Shown here piece after piece: positions 54,517-64,000 of a DNA stretch of 64,000 nucleotides. Where the stretch lies: the NCBI GenBank assembly GCA_036365455.1, contig JAWQUS010000022.1:3348001-3412000 (forward strand). Direction: 5' to 3'. The notes under the pieces are model-generated. The model made no database searches, was not told the DNA's origin, and worked only from the letters and a program-made list of their open reading frames with translations. Source of the stretch: Macrosoma leucophasiata. Lineage: Eukaryota > Arthropoda > Insecta > Lepidoptera > Hedylidae. A program made the translations under genes and the position numbers. Numbering within the stretch: position 1 is the first letter of the stretch; each line of letters begins with the position of its first letter.

Positions 54517-54771
54517 ACAGTGCTCAACAATAAATTTTGCACATCGAGCCTAGGAAGGAGACTTCGGGTTATTTCGGGTCTGTAGAGCGTTATCTCTTTC
54601 GCACCGTACCGCCGTTTGACGTTTGTCGACCATTTTGATCGAGTTTTGATCAATACCGGACTGTCAGTGCTTACGTAGGCAGTGTGCCGCAGAGATAACG
54701 CTCTGCGAAGTCGAAAAGAGCTGATCGTCTCTTTCGTAGACTCGATGTGCAATATTAATAGTTGAGTCCTG
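54517..54771. mobile_element. MITE Q copy
   Basis: Imperfect ~46-bp inverted ends beginning ACAGTGCTCAAC and ACAGGACTCAAC, both including TTGCACATCGAG. An inner inverted pair AGAGCGTTATCTCT. No coding. Confidence 0.78.
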
Positions 54772-54774
54772 TCA

Positions 54775-54995
54775 TACCGCGGACACTCCGCCAAAATTCC
54801 ATACAAACGCTTAATTTGGTCTCTATTACACAGACATCAATCAGTGACGTGTATTTACACGCGCACCTGTGTGCGTAGCACGTAGAAAATACCAACCGTC
54901 GCCCATAAGAGGGAAGGAGGTTGGGTGATGCGGGGTAATCGGGCGGGACGTCGATGTGTCCATTCTGTACGTAGTATTACTACATATTCTCTGGT
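54775..54995 (-). mobile_element. MITE M copy
   Basis: ACCGCGGACACTCCGCC at left to ACATATTCTCT at right. Abuts MITE Q. Confidence 0.8.
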
Positions 54996-55130
54996 ATTGT
55001 ACTTGACAACTAAAGTGATAGCAAATCCTCGGAATGAGAAGTGTTTATAGTATTTTTATTCTAAAGGCGCTATCTAATTGAGAATCAATTACGAAAGAAG
55101 TCAGTATGATCGGACTATAAAAGGCTTGTT

Positions 55131-55743
55131 TTTTTGTAACGAAGGTGCAAACAAGCATGCTGCTCACATTGATGTTAAGTGATGACTGTAGCTTATAGAC
55201 ATCTACACAAAAAACAGAGATCAAAATGCAGATGTGTTGCCACCCCTGAGACCTAAGTTGCCATGTCTCTGTGATAGTTATTACGGGGCCATTACCATCT
55301 AACCGGAACACGATAGTGCTGAAAACTACCATTTAGCGACAGATAAATTAGGTAGGTAATTTACTGCCTCGGTAGCCTAGTGGTAGCAGGCCACTACTAC
55401 TACGCTGAGGTCCTGGGTTCAATTCCCGGGTCGTAGGTTATCAGTGATAATGGTGTAAAGTCCTTTATCTCTAGTTTTATTGGGATTTTTCCATTTTCTG
55501 GAAATTTCCCAGTACCTCGAAATTTGGTAATGTGCCCGGAGATGTCAAGAGGCTCGCCAGTCTTGCCACCTGTTACATGGGCCAAAACGTAGCCGGCGAA
55601 TCGTGGATGTTTGCATGTATGCTTGAATGTATGCATTTACCTCTGCCTACCCCTTCGGGGATTACAGGCGTGAAGTTACGTTAAATTAGGTAATGCAGTG
55701 GTGCCGACGCCCTCGAGCTCCTACACTGGAACTCTACCACCAG
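55131..55743 (-). repeat. Retroposon A (subfamily B) split by a SINE T
   Basis: Halves 55131-55354 and 55682-55743. The SINE between is bounded by the 11-bp duplication TAAATTAGGTA (55344-55354, 55682-55692). Confidence 0.87.
55355..55681 (+). repeat. tRNA-headed SINE T, bounded copy
   Basis: Head ACTGCCTCGGTAGCCTAGTGG, B-box-like GGTTCAATTCC, tail GGGGATTACAGGCGTGAAG then TTACGT. The target duplication makes this the best-defined copy. Confidence 0.9.
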
Positions 55744-55877
55744 TGATCTGGTAGTGATGAATGGTGGGACACATTAATACAGGGTGCACAGTACTCGATT
55801 CTTGCACAAAATCGTTAAGTATCCTTATAAAACAAAGTCGCTTCCCGCTGTCTGTCACTATTTATGCTTAAATCTTT

Positions 55878-56225
55878 GACTGCCTCGTTGGCACAGTGGT
55901 CGCAATCGCGATGGTAAAGCCTGAGGTCCTGGGTTCGATCCCCAGTTCGGGAAAATCTGTTATTGGGTTTTTTCTGTGAGGAAATTCCCAGTAGAAGACC
56001 GAGGTCTGGTCGTGTCTCGGAGAGCACGGTAAGCCTGTCAGTCCTGCTCCCGATCTCTTTCCGGTCGTGTCAGATTACCGTCCTATCGGCCTATGAGAGT
56101 GAGGGAATAGAGAGTGCACCTGTGTTTGCGCATACACCTGTGCACTATAATATCACTCTTGGCTAGTCTCCGTTGAGATTGGCCGCCGTGACCGAAATTT
56201 GGTCTGGAGGATATTAATATGATTG
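55878..56225 (+). repeat. tRNA-headed SINE D
   Basis: Head ACTGCCTCGTTGGCACAGTGG (A box), GGTTCGATCCCC (B box), GC-rich body, A/T tail. The 13-bp duplication TGCTTAAATCTTT is at 55865-55877 and 56226-56238. The body is unrelated to T. Confidence 0.9.
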
Positions 56226-56239
56226 TGCTTAAATCTTTA

Positions 56240-56455
56240 AAACTGCTATAAAACTGTTTGTTTCAGCTTATCTGATTAATGACTTCACCGATTTTGATGG
56301 GACTTTCACTGGCAGATAGCTCATGTAATAAGGAGTAACTCGGGCTACTTTTATTTATGAATTAGTGCCAACAGCTCCGTCCCCATAGATACTGAAAAAT
56401 AATTTTGTTAAACTCTATGCGGACGAAGTCGAGGGCACAGCTAGTTCAAAATATG
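56240..56455 (+). repeat. Dispersed repeat fragment
   Basis: CCGATTTTGATGGGACTTTC, then TGCGGACGAAGTCGAGGGCA and AGCTAGTT, a pattern shared loosely with 25290 and 47520. 56460-56985 is AT-rich and holds only the weak exon candidate at 56700. Confidence 0.45.
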
Positions 56456-56699
56456 ATGTAGTACAGATAGACAAAAGAATGTATGTAGGTACACTAGGTA
56501 TCACAATTACTAGAAAGGTCTTTTTTCTTTTTATTTCTATACAATCTAAATGCACGTGCAAGTAAAGTAAAAGAAAAAGACAGTTTTTTATGGCATTATT
56601 TGTTAAACAAATTTTGTATGAATGGCAGCGATCATACATTTTTTGTTAACATTCTTCATACAATGACATTAAGAGACGGTGTTGCAGTTCGTTCAATGG

Positions 56700-56753
56700 A
56701 TTAAGATATGATATTGAAAATTCATGAAAAAATTATAAAACAACAAACCACAG
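56700..56753 (+). other. Possible 5' exon of gene 4
   Basis: A stretch ending CCACAG with a strong donor GTGAGG at 56754. Its ATG-led reading (MILKIHEKIIKQQTT) ends in phase 1, which does not match the phase needed at 58185. It can therefore only be untranslated leader, belong to another gene, or be chance. Confidence 0.25.
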
Positions 56754-56989
56754 GTGAGGTTTTGAATTAATTATGCTTCTTATTCAATTTGTAACTTAGG
56801 TAATTAAGTAGTTCTTTAATTTGGTTTTAAATCAATGAAATAAAAATAAAAACTGAAAGGACATTATGTATTTTATTTGTTTTTGTTTGAACATCTTATT
56901 AAGTAACTTTCGTAATAATTAAAGATGATTTTAACATAATAAAATTCTTAACACAACAAAGATTAAACGCTCAGTTTATTTATTTTGAT

Positions 56990-57467
56990 CAAAGGAGATG
57001 TTGCAAAAATGTATGGACCTCCGGCCATGTATTGTACACAATATCATTAAACAGGCAAAATCAACATAAACACGTTTTTTACTGCATATTTTCACTTATT
57101 TAGCTTTGTTTGCAGTTACAAAACATTATTTGCAGTTAGAATTGCAACTCAAAACCAACATGGCGAATATGGCGGGCGATGTCATTTTGACATTTAAATT
57201 TTTTAAATTGTATTTTGATTATATAGTACTCGGAGAAAAAAGGAATATTTTCTAAATACTGTCAAAATCGATTGATCCCAAGTGTCGGCTGTATCGCCAC
57301 CATGTTTAACATAGTTGAAAATGATAAAATCGTTTGAATGAAATGTGGTTGTAACTCTAAAATATATTCGTGAATAAATTAATTGTATTTTTTTCGGATT
57401 CTTCTTTAATTTATCTATTTTTTGAGGACGTGTACGATCCAGAGCCGAGCTCGCAACATCTCCTTTG
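56990..57467. mobile_element. Non-autonomous TIR element K, second copy
   Basis: CAAAGGAGATGTTGC at left and its exact inverse at right. About 480 bp; the copy at 20905-21492 is longer in the middle. Confidence 0.87.
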
Positions 57468-57550
57468 TATCAGACATATTTTTCTCAAAAATATAATAAG
57501 TATTTGAAAGATCTATTAAATCAACAATTATAATATCTACAATCTATAAA

Positions 57551-58135
57551 TTCTCTCAATTTACAAACAAATTATCAAACAACTGAGCCACTCTATGTCA
57601 CGAAGTTTTTTTTTTTTTTATTAATTTTTCAAATAAAAATACAATGCGGGCTTAACTAATAGTAATAAACCTAACTTACGAGAATTGTGCTAGTACTAGA
57701 CACTCTTATAATAAAAGGTAACTTGTTGGTATATGTTCGAGAATGCATCATTACATTAAACATTGCAAAACCGGTTATAGTTGCAGCCGGGCGAGGTTTG
57801 CTCCGATAGGGTGATTCCGTTTACGCTAATTGTGTGAATTTAATTATTCCATAGAATAATTAAGAAATAATATTTTAGTTTGCGAGTTTTAGAATTCAGT
57901 TACGACACTGTGTTCTACAGTGTTTGTCACGTTGCTCATCACAATAATTAAAAAATCTCTTTTTTTGCAGACAAATCATTAAAGAACTAAGCCACTCCAT
58001 GACACGTAGTTACGACACCGTGTTCTACAGTGTTTAATGTCACGTTGCTCATCACAATATTTATAAAATCTCTTATTTTGCAGACAAATCATTAAAGAAC
58101 TAAGCCACTCTATGTCACGCAGTTACGACACCGGC
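57551..58135 (+). pseudogene. Array of decayed copies of gene 4 first coding exon
   Basis: At least three partial copies precede the real exon at 58185. Copy 1 (57551-57606 plus 57897-57950) lacks the acceptor AG and is split by a ~290 bp insertion with a T-run at its left edge. Copy 2 (57958-58055) has a good acceptor but reads into TAA shortly after the VFYSVF equivalent. Copy 3 (58070-58133) breaks off after the SRSYDT equivalent and runs into TAA. Shared blocks include AAAGAACTAAGCCACTC and GTTACGACAC. Confidence 0.82.
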
Positions 58136-58184
58136 TAATCTTCACCGAAAATATCTTTATAGTGTACATTCTCTTATTTTGCAG

Positions 58185-58345
58185 GCAAATCAACAAAGAA
58201 CTAAGCCACTCCATGTCACGCAGTTACGATACCGTGTTCTACAGAGTGTTCTGTGTCACGCTTCTCATCACAGCTTTCGCTTTTACCGTGACACTAACAA
58301 ATGTATTCGTAGATATCGACGGATTGTTATGGAAGAAAGAGAAAT
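58185..58345 (+). CDS. Gene 4, first coding exon
   Basis: The acceptor TTATTTTGCAG ends at 58184; the donor GTAAGA starts at 58346. The frame is open through the whole exon (QINKELSHSMSRSY...), so an upstream start in another exon needing two leftover bases cannot be excluded. The internal ATG 58213 is the only visible start. Shortened, damaged copies of this exon lie just upstream. Confidence 0.75.
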
Positions 58346-58406
58346 GTAAGATTTTTTTTTTTATTCATTCACAAAATCCACAGATCTTAAAGGTACTTAC
58401 ATTTAA

Positions 58407-58469
<63 letters not shown>

Positions 58470-61400
58470 TCCAATTACGGATTTTAATTGAACTTGTCTA
58501 TTAGTATGCCTGAATCGAATAGAATTTTGAATTACCTGGAGGAATACTGGAGGAAGAGTTCCACTGTCAGAATTTGAGCATGCAATTACCACCGTTTTAC
58601 CTAATTTATCTGCCGTCTATTTGTAGTGTTTAACAGATTGGATGTCAACTTGGCTGACTGAACATTGTTTGGATAGATTTTTACATGGTAAAGATTAAAA
58701 AAATACCAAACTCAAAACCCACTACTGAAAATGTTTATAATAATATAAAATAGATTTCAACACTAAACGCAAAACAGATTAAAACCCGGTTAGGTTTAAA
58801 TCTGTTTTGCATCTGTTATTCATCCCTTATTCATAAACGTACTTTAGATACGTTTTAGCTATAGAATGCTTTGTCTTTGTCAGTTGCATTGTCAAATGTG
58901 CAGGATAGAAAAAGACAAAGAAGAGATTAGCAACACTTTAGCTAAAATACGTTTATGAATAGGGGAGTATGAGTAAAGCAAGTTACACTTTTGAAACATT
59001 TAGAATTAGCCGTGCCACCTATTACATCCATTTAAAGATCTTTGGAACATCTGGGCGAGCGAGTATAGAATGGTATGACGCGAGATGCGGAGGCACCGTA
59101 TATACTTGAAAATATATTATGTAGGTACTTATGTAGAAGTAGAATTTCAGGCAGTAGATACCACCACATTACTTGTTCTATCTGCCGCTAAATAGTACCG
59201 TTAACTTCCTTTCGTATTCCTGTCAGATGACAATGGAGCTATGGTGAAATTAGTCTCTCCGTACTTATTAAAAAAAAAACTCTTCATCTTTCCATTCTGC
59301 TGCTTCCATATAACGGTTGGTAGTGTTGGTACATTTTGTGTATAAATAGTAGGAATGCTACGACAAAATATTTATTGGAAACTCTCCTGATGAAAATTAT
59401 ACTTAAAAAATAACATTTCCAAAAATCCCTCACGCGCCACATCCATTTCCGTCTACATATAACGTGTGTCAACGTATGTCACATAAAAATCAGACAATTT
59501 ACATTTTTTAAATTTCAGATGAACTCAAATCATCTAAGTCAATGCAAAACCAAGTAATAACTGAAGAAACACATACAGACCTATTTGAAAATTATGATAA
59601 TGATGATAACTACATTGATGATTTAGATCAAATGAGCCGAGAAAAAAGATCATTGCTTTTCAAGAGAAATGAAAACATTACTAAAACTAACAATGTTAAT
59701 AACGGTAGTATATTACTAGAAAATAATACAATTGGAATGCCTTTAAGCATACCAGACTCGGAACAAATAATAATTTTGAAATTATATCAAGGATCAGAAG
59801 GCAATGTAGTGAAAAGATTAAGGAAACGTGAGACAAAAGAAATAAATAAGGATCAGGAAATTGAGAGAAAAAGTAAGGTGGACGATGATGACTTGTACGT
59901 TGAGATAGAAACGCATTTTGATGGAAACGGCATAAAAGGAGAGAGAAAAAAGAAACTGGTACATGATTTGATAAATAAAATACAAAAAGCTATTCATTCT
60001 GACATAAAACAGTTGAAAAAAAAGAAAATAAATGGTTTACACATCAAGAAACGAAACCAAAATCCATTGAACCACAAAAAAATTGTTAGCTTAAAAGACA
60101 TTACAGCAATCCAAAGGATTGTACATCGCCAACAAAATCCTATAAATAAAATAGATCAACCTGTATCTCCCATATTAGATGAAGTAGGAGAAAATTGGAG
60201 AAAAAAGTATTATGGACCACATTTTTTGGCACCTAGCAAAGCTATTAACTCAGCTGAAATGAATGAAGTCGATACAGACTATAATAGTGTTTTAGAAAAT
60301 GGCATTCCAAAGAGGCTCCAGGTTCCTATAAATACATACTCAGTAGAAAACATCTTGTCTAGTGCTAAAAATGCTACATTTTATTTAAAAGATATAGATG
60401 GAACAGGATTCGCTGTAGGTTTTAATCAGTATGTCGATGAACCACCTGATAATGAAAGCTTAAAATTATTTAACGGTGTTGAAGGGCTGATTCGCGCTTA
60501 TCACCGTGACTACGACCCTGAAAGTTTAAACAATGAACCAAATAAAATAAACGATGTAATAGAAACACACGAAATCTCAAAAAGATCAATTAAAGAAAGG
60601 AAACGACATGTGATATTGCGACGATCACTGAAGAATTTGAGTGAAAATGACAGCGGTTCTGATACATACACTAAATATATTTTGCCTTACAAAAAATACA
60701 GTGAAATACTAAATCGCAAACATAATAGTTTATATTGGAAAAATACTAAAACTAATCACATATCTAAACAATCACCCTTAGTATCAAATAATGAAATATT
60801 TGATAAGAATTTGCGTCCATCGGAAATATTTGCCATAGCAAACATCTTAAAAAGAAAGAAAAGAACGATTAATGTGCATAAAATCTCAAACCTGAAGTCT
60901 AAAATAAAACTTAATAGATATTTGAACACACGCGCAATGCTCACTAAGAAAATATTTACAAAAAATAAACGAACTAAGAGGCAATTGAACAAAATAAATG
61001 TTATTACAAATGATGCTCCACCAAGTCATTCAACAGAAAATGTATTTTTTATTCCCAGAAGAAATATATATGGTGACCAAGAATCAATGACAGACCAAAT
61101 GCCTACAGTTGACAAACAGAAAGTTCAGTACCAATATATGCCTAATTTAGGTGTTTATGATGCAGATAGTTCAAATTACCAATCTTATATTTCAAGAATA
61201 TTTGATCCAGGACAGGATAATGGACTTATGGCTAGATATCCTCATATAATCGTTGGAGAATATGCTCCAACAAATGAAGACATACATGAAGAAGCGCTTT
61301 CAGATAAAAACAGAAGGTACATCAACGATAAAACAGTAGGAGAAACAACGAATGAACCACCAGCAAAAGTCGAAGACATATTCAACGCTATTTTACCACC

Positions 61401-62262
61401 TCAGCCAAATATAAAATTAACAGTCAAGGTGTTTCCTAAAAACACAAGCTTCCATTCTGGTTTTAAAGAAATACATACCACAATTAATAAGTCGTTTGAT
61501 AGAGATGGTGTAAGATTTTTATCCATTGTTAACGTATCTGAAATATCAAAAGTAGAAGCTGTCAACAAAAGCAAAACCATAAGTACTCCATATCTTGAAA
61601 GACAACACAAACTGAATATGCTTTTAAAACACCACAAACGAATAATTGATCAACAACTGGAAGACTTGAAAGCAGAAAGCAATAGTTTAAAGACAATTAT
61701 TGATAAAGATACTGAAAATTTCAATAAAAATCTGAGCAGCCTTATAAATGAATTCTTAAGGGAATCCAAGAAAAATAACCAAACATCTAAAAACGAAGAG
61801 ATTGATATGAAAATAGAAACAACTACAGTCTTACCACAAACAACTGTAGATTCTGACAAAATGAATATAATTCGTACAATAAAAAGGAATGAGAATATAA
61901 CAAATGAGATATTGCAAAAGATTGACAGGAACACTAATATTCTGCAAGCATTTTTGGAAAAATTAAACAAGCCCAGTTTCGAAAAAGATGAAATTTTGAA
62001 AAATACACATGTAAAAGAAAGGTTAAGAGGTGTCATAAACACACAAAAAAATGATACCATACCTTTTGTATATGCTTACCAACAGCCATACACTGTTCAA
62101 AATAGCAACAAACATACAGCTAGTATCGTATATCACGGACATATACATACCAATTCTAACCATAATGTTTTTCAAAATAATATAACCAGATATTTCATTG
62201 ATGAATTAGAAACCGGATTCAAAACGCCTACAAATAATAATTCAAATGGAACTATGCCTTAA
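58213..62262 (+). CDS. Secreted or membrane-anchored Asn/Lys-rich proprotein of unknown family (gene 4)
   Basis: Coding exons 58213-58345 and 59519-62262 join in phase 1 and give 958 residues. ATG 58213 lies inside an exon that begins at 58185; starting there places a hydrophobic stretch (FCVTLLITAFAFTVTLT) near the N-terminus, fitting a signal peptide or type II anchor. The rest is highly charged and rich in Asn, Lys and Ile, with many N-glycosylation sequons. Basic cleavage-like sites: REKR at 85-88, RLRKR at 144-148, KR..ERKR ~400-407, RKKR ~490-494 and RTKR ~529-533. A segment starting LLKHHKRIIDQQLEDLKAES (~746) is coiled-coil-like, and a second amphipathic stretch follows at ~835-865. 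No family recognised and no function assigned. Style and exon layout match gene 3. ATTAAA at 62290-62295 is a possible poly(A) signal. Confidence 0.8.
58410..58467 (+). repeat. TA microsatellite
   Basis: About 29 TA units in the intron of gene 4. Confidence 0.95.
58823..58966. mobile_element. MITE E copy
   Basis: CCCTTATTCATAAACGTA at left and its inverse at right. Intron of gene 4. A degraded retroposon A piece follows at 59155-59260. Confidence 0.85.
59519..62262 (+). CDS. Gene 4, large terminal exon
   Basis: The acceptor AAATTTCAG ends at 59518. The joined codon is Tyr, followed by ELKSSKSMQNQVITEE. Uninterrupted frame of 914 codons to TAA 62260-62262. An open frame this long in AT-rich DNA is strong evidence of real coding. 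Confidence 0.88.
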
Positions 62263-62289
62263 ATGTTTTATATTTTTCTAATATTTTTT

Positions 62290-62295
62290 ATTAAA
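62290..62295 (+). terminator. Gene 4 possible poly(A) signal
   Basis: ATTAAA 28 nt after the stop, followed by a T-rich stretch. A common variant signal; moderate support only. Confidence 0.45.
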
Positions 62296-62426
62296 TACAT
62301 TTTTTTCAATTCGATTTTTATTGCTCTTTTCAAATAGAAAAGGATACCGAATGATCGAACACAGCGTGTTTGTAATCAGCTCCGCCAAATGGTAGAGTTC
62401 AGCATTATTTTATTCCATTTAGATTT

Positions 62427-62724
62427 TTTTTTACGTAATAGAAGTGGCACACAATCGTGCAGTTCACATTGATGTTAAGCGTTGACTGCAGCCTATTGAC
62501 ACTTACACAATGACCAGAGGTCAAAATGAAGATGCGCTGCCACTTCTGAGGCATTTGGTGTTATGCCTCAGTGCCGAAAATCACAGAGCCGTACATTACC
62601 ACCTGACCGGAACACGATAGTGCTGAACACACAGACTGAACACTACCATTAAGCGGCAAGTATATAAGGTAATGCGGTGGTGCCTACGCCCGCGAGCTCC
62701 GTCACAGGAGCTCTACCACCAGTC
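62427..62724 (-). repeat. Retroposon A copy
   Basis: Full-length. It carries a small internal duplication of CTGAACAC near 62625-62645. Confidence 0.86.
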
Positions 62725-62725
62725 T

Positions 62726-62912
62726 AAATTTTAGATGGTAATGTACGGTCTCGTAATAACTTATCTCATAGACGTAACAACTTAGGTCTCAGGGGTGGCA
62801 ACGCATCTGCATGTTGGCATCAGTATCTGGTTTTTGAGTAGATGTCTATAGGATGCAGTCATCACTTAACATCAATGTGAGAAACATGCTTATTTGCCAC
62901 CTTAATACCATA
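62726..62912 (+). repeat. Retroposon A, subfamily B fragment
   Basis: TTTTAGATGGTAATGTACGG to CTTATTTGCCACC. Head-to-head with the copy before it. Confidence 0.78.
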
Positions 62913-62959
62913 AAAAAGAATCCCACGACAATGATTCTTGGAAGGACATTTTGAAAAAA

Positions 62960-63230
62960 GATAATTATCTATATAAAAATCAATTGCTGTTCGTTATTCT
63001 CGCTAAAACTCGAGAACGGCTGGACCGATTTGGCAAATTTTGGTTTGGAATGATTCTTGGTCCAGGGAAGGTTTAAAAGGTAAGAAGATATGAAGAAATT
63101 GAAGGGAAATAGTAAAAACCACAATTTCATTTTCCATACAAATAGTCCGTATCTATCAAACCTTTGACACATTATTTCATTGTGAGGCAAAACGAAGTTT
63201 GCCGGGTCAGCTCTAGTGTTTTATAAATTG
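62960..63230 (-). repeat. Dispersed repeat (GTTTGCCGGGTCAGCTCTAG end)
   Basis: ACGGCTGGACCGATTTGGCA and a terminal CAAAACGAAGTTTGCCGGG, a pattern typical of lepidopteran interspersed repeats. Class not determined. 63235-63525 is AT-rich with no gene seen. Confidence 0.5.
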
Positions 63231-63530
63231 CATTTTTCTTTAAGATATGAAATAACTAACTAATAACTACATAGTAAGTACTATGTAATAGTGACATATC
63301 TATATCGTAGATAAAAATTATCAAATCAGCAAAATAATAAATGATGTTTCTAATCTTGTTTATAGTAGACCTGATAATAATATGAACATCAATAATCAAT
63401 AAAGTTATGGTGTCACTTGTTTATAAAGTTCCTATCTTCTTCCTCTCATTTTTGCCTGAGTTTTAGAATCCTTATGGCTATCTCTAGTATTATAAATAAT
63501 TATTTATTAGTACTGCAACTACTAATACAA

Positions 63531-63790
63531 CTGCCTCGGTAGCCTAGTGGTAGCAGGCCACTACTACTTGACGCTAAATGGTAGTTTTCAGCACTATCGT
63601 GTTCCGGTCAGGTGGTAATGTAATGACCCTGTAATTTCCGGCACAGAGGCTTAACACCTAAGCCCTCAGAAGTGGTAACGCATCTGCATTTTGACCCCTG
63701 CTCTTTGTGTGGGTGTCTGTAGGCTGCAGTCATCGCTTAAATCAATGTGAACTGCATACTTGTTTGCCACTTTTATCACATTAAAAAAAA
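63531..63790 (+). repeat. SINE T head joined to retroposon A body
   Basis: 63531-63565 is the SINE T head (CTGCCTCGGTAGCCTAGTGG, GGCCACTACTAC). At ACTTGACGCTAAATGG it passes into retroposon A, which runs to its A tail. Confidence 0.8.
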
Positions 63791-64000
63791 AAACTGCTCA
63801 CTTTTTCTATTTCAGTTTAAAAAACATATTATTATATTTTATCAATAAATTTATCAACACTCTGTAGAACACTGTATTATTACATCATACTTGTTATTGT
63901 TAAGTCGTTTAAATTGTTCGTGATTGTGATAGGAACAACTTGTGTTAGCGGTATGTTACATTTTATTTAAAATTATGTGTATTTGTTTTATATTATTTTG

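Noticed and set aside
63816..63953. Possible first exon of another gene: acceptor TTTCAG, hydrophobic LFVIVIGTTCVS and donor GTATGT
   Set aside because: No in-frame ATG, and the window ends too soon to test it.
1..64000. CRISPR arrays, operons or prokaryotic elements
   Set aside because: Introns, SINEs and LINEs show nuclear eukaryotic DNA; no regular direct-repeat/spacer array is present.

Overview
This is a eukaryotic, AT-rich, intron-bearing window. The repeat content (a very abundant ~290 bp retroposon, several tRNA-headed SINEs, an RTE-like LINE with a CATA-repeat tail, TCTGTC-rich GGTTCC repeats, mariner and hAT-like MITEs) suggests a butterfly or moth nuclear genome. That assignment is inference from repeat character and protein style; no search was run.

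Layout: (1) 597-3097, plus strand, is the 3' end of an SLC22-type organic cation transporter gene (three exons; the 5' part lies outside the window). (2) 22909-37450, plus strand, is a second, complete SLC22-type transporter. I assembled it from eleven exons whose phases all match (568 residues if it stops at the TAA overlapping the last donor). The two genes look like tandem paralogues. (3) 43697-53666, plus strand, is an eight-exon gene for a secreted, Lys/Asn-rich protein of 747 residues with furin-like sites and a long coiled coil; I do not recognise its family. (4) 58213-62262, plus strand, is a two-coding-exon gene for a 958-residue protein of the same style. Directly upstream lie decayed tandem copies of its first coding exon.

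The rest is mostly mobile DNA. About 25 copies of one retroposon (called A here) are scattered through introns and spacers, with tRNA-headed SINEs (T, D, G), a tRNA-like retroposon, RTE-like and jockey-like LINE fragments, a mariner remnant, a pogo-like element with terminal inverted repeats (TIRs) and several hAT-like MITEs with clear 8-bp target duplications. Many are nested, and several insertion sites can be resolved inside the window because the uninterrupted host sequence is also present.

The strongest candidates for something undescribed are the pair of secreted coiled-coil proproteins (3 and 4), the pseudo-exon array in front of gene 4, the stop codon hidden in the last splice donor of both transporter genes, a 141-bp-armed inverted repeat in a gene 3 intron, and an inverted (twin-priming-like) copy of a tRNA-containing retroposon. 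All gene models come from reading splice sites and phases by eye; no transcript evidence was available.
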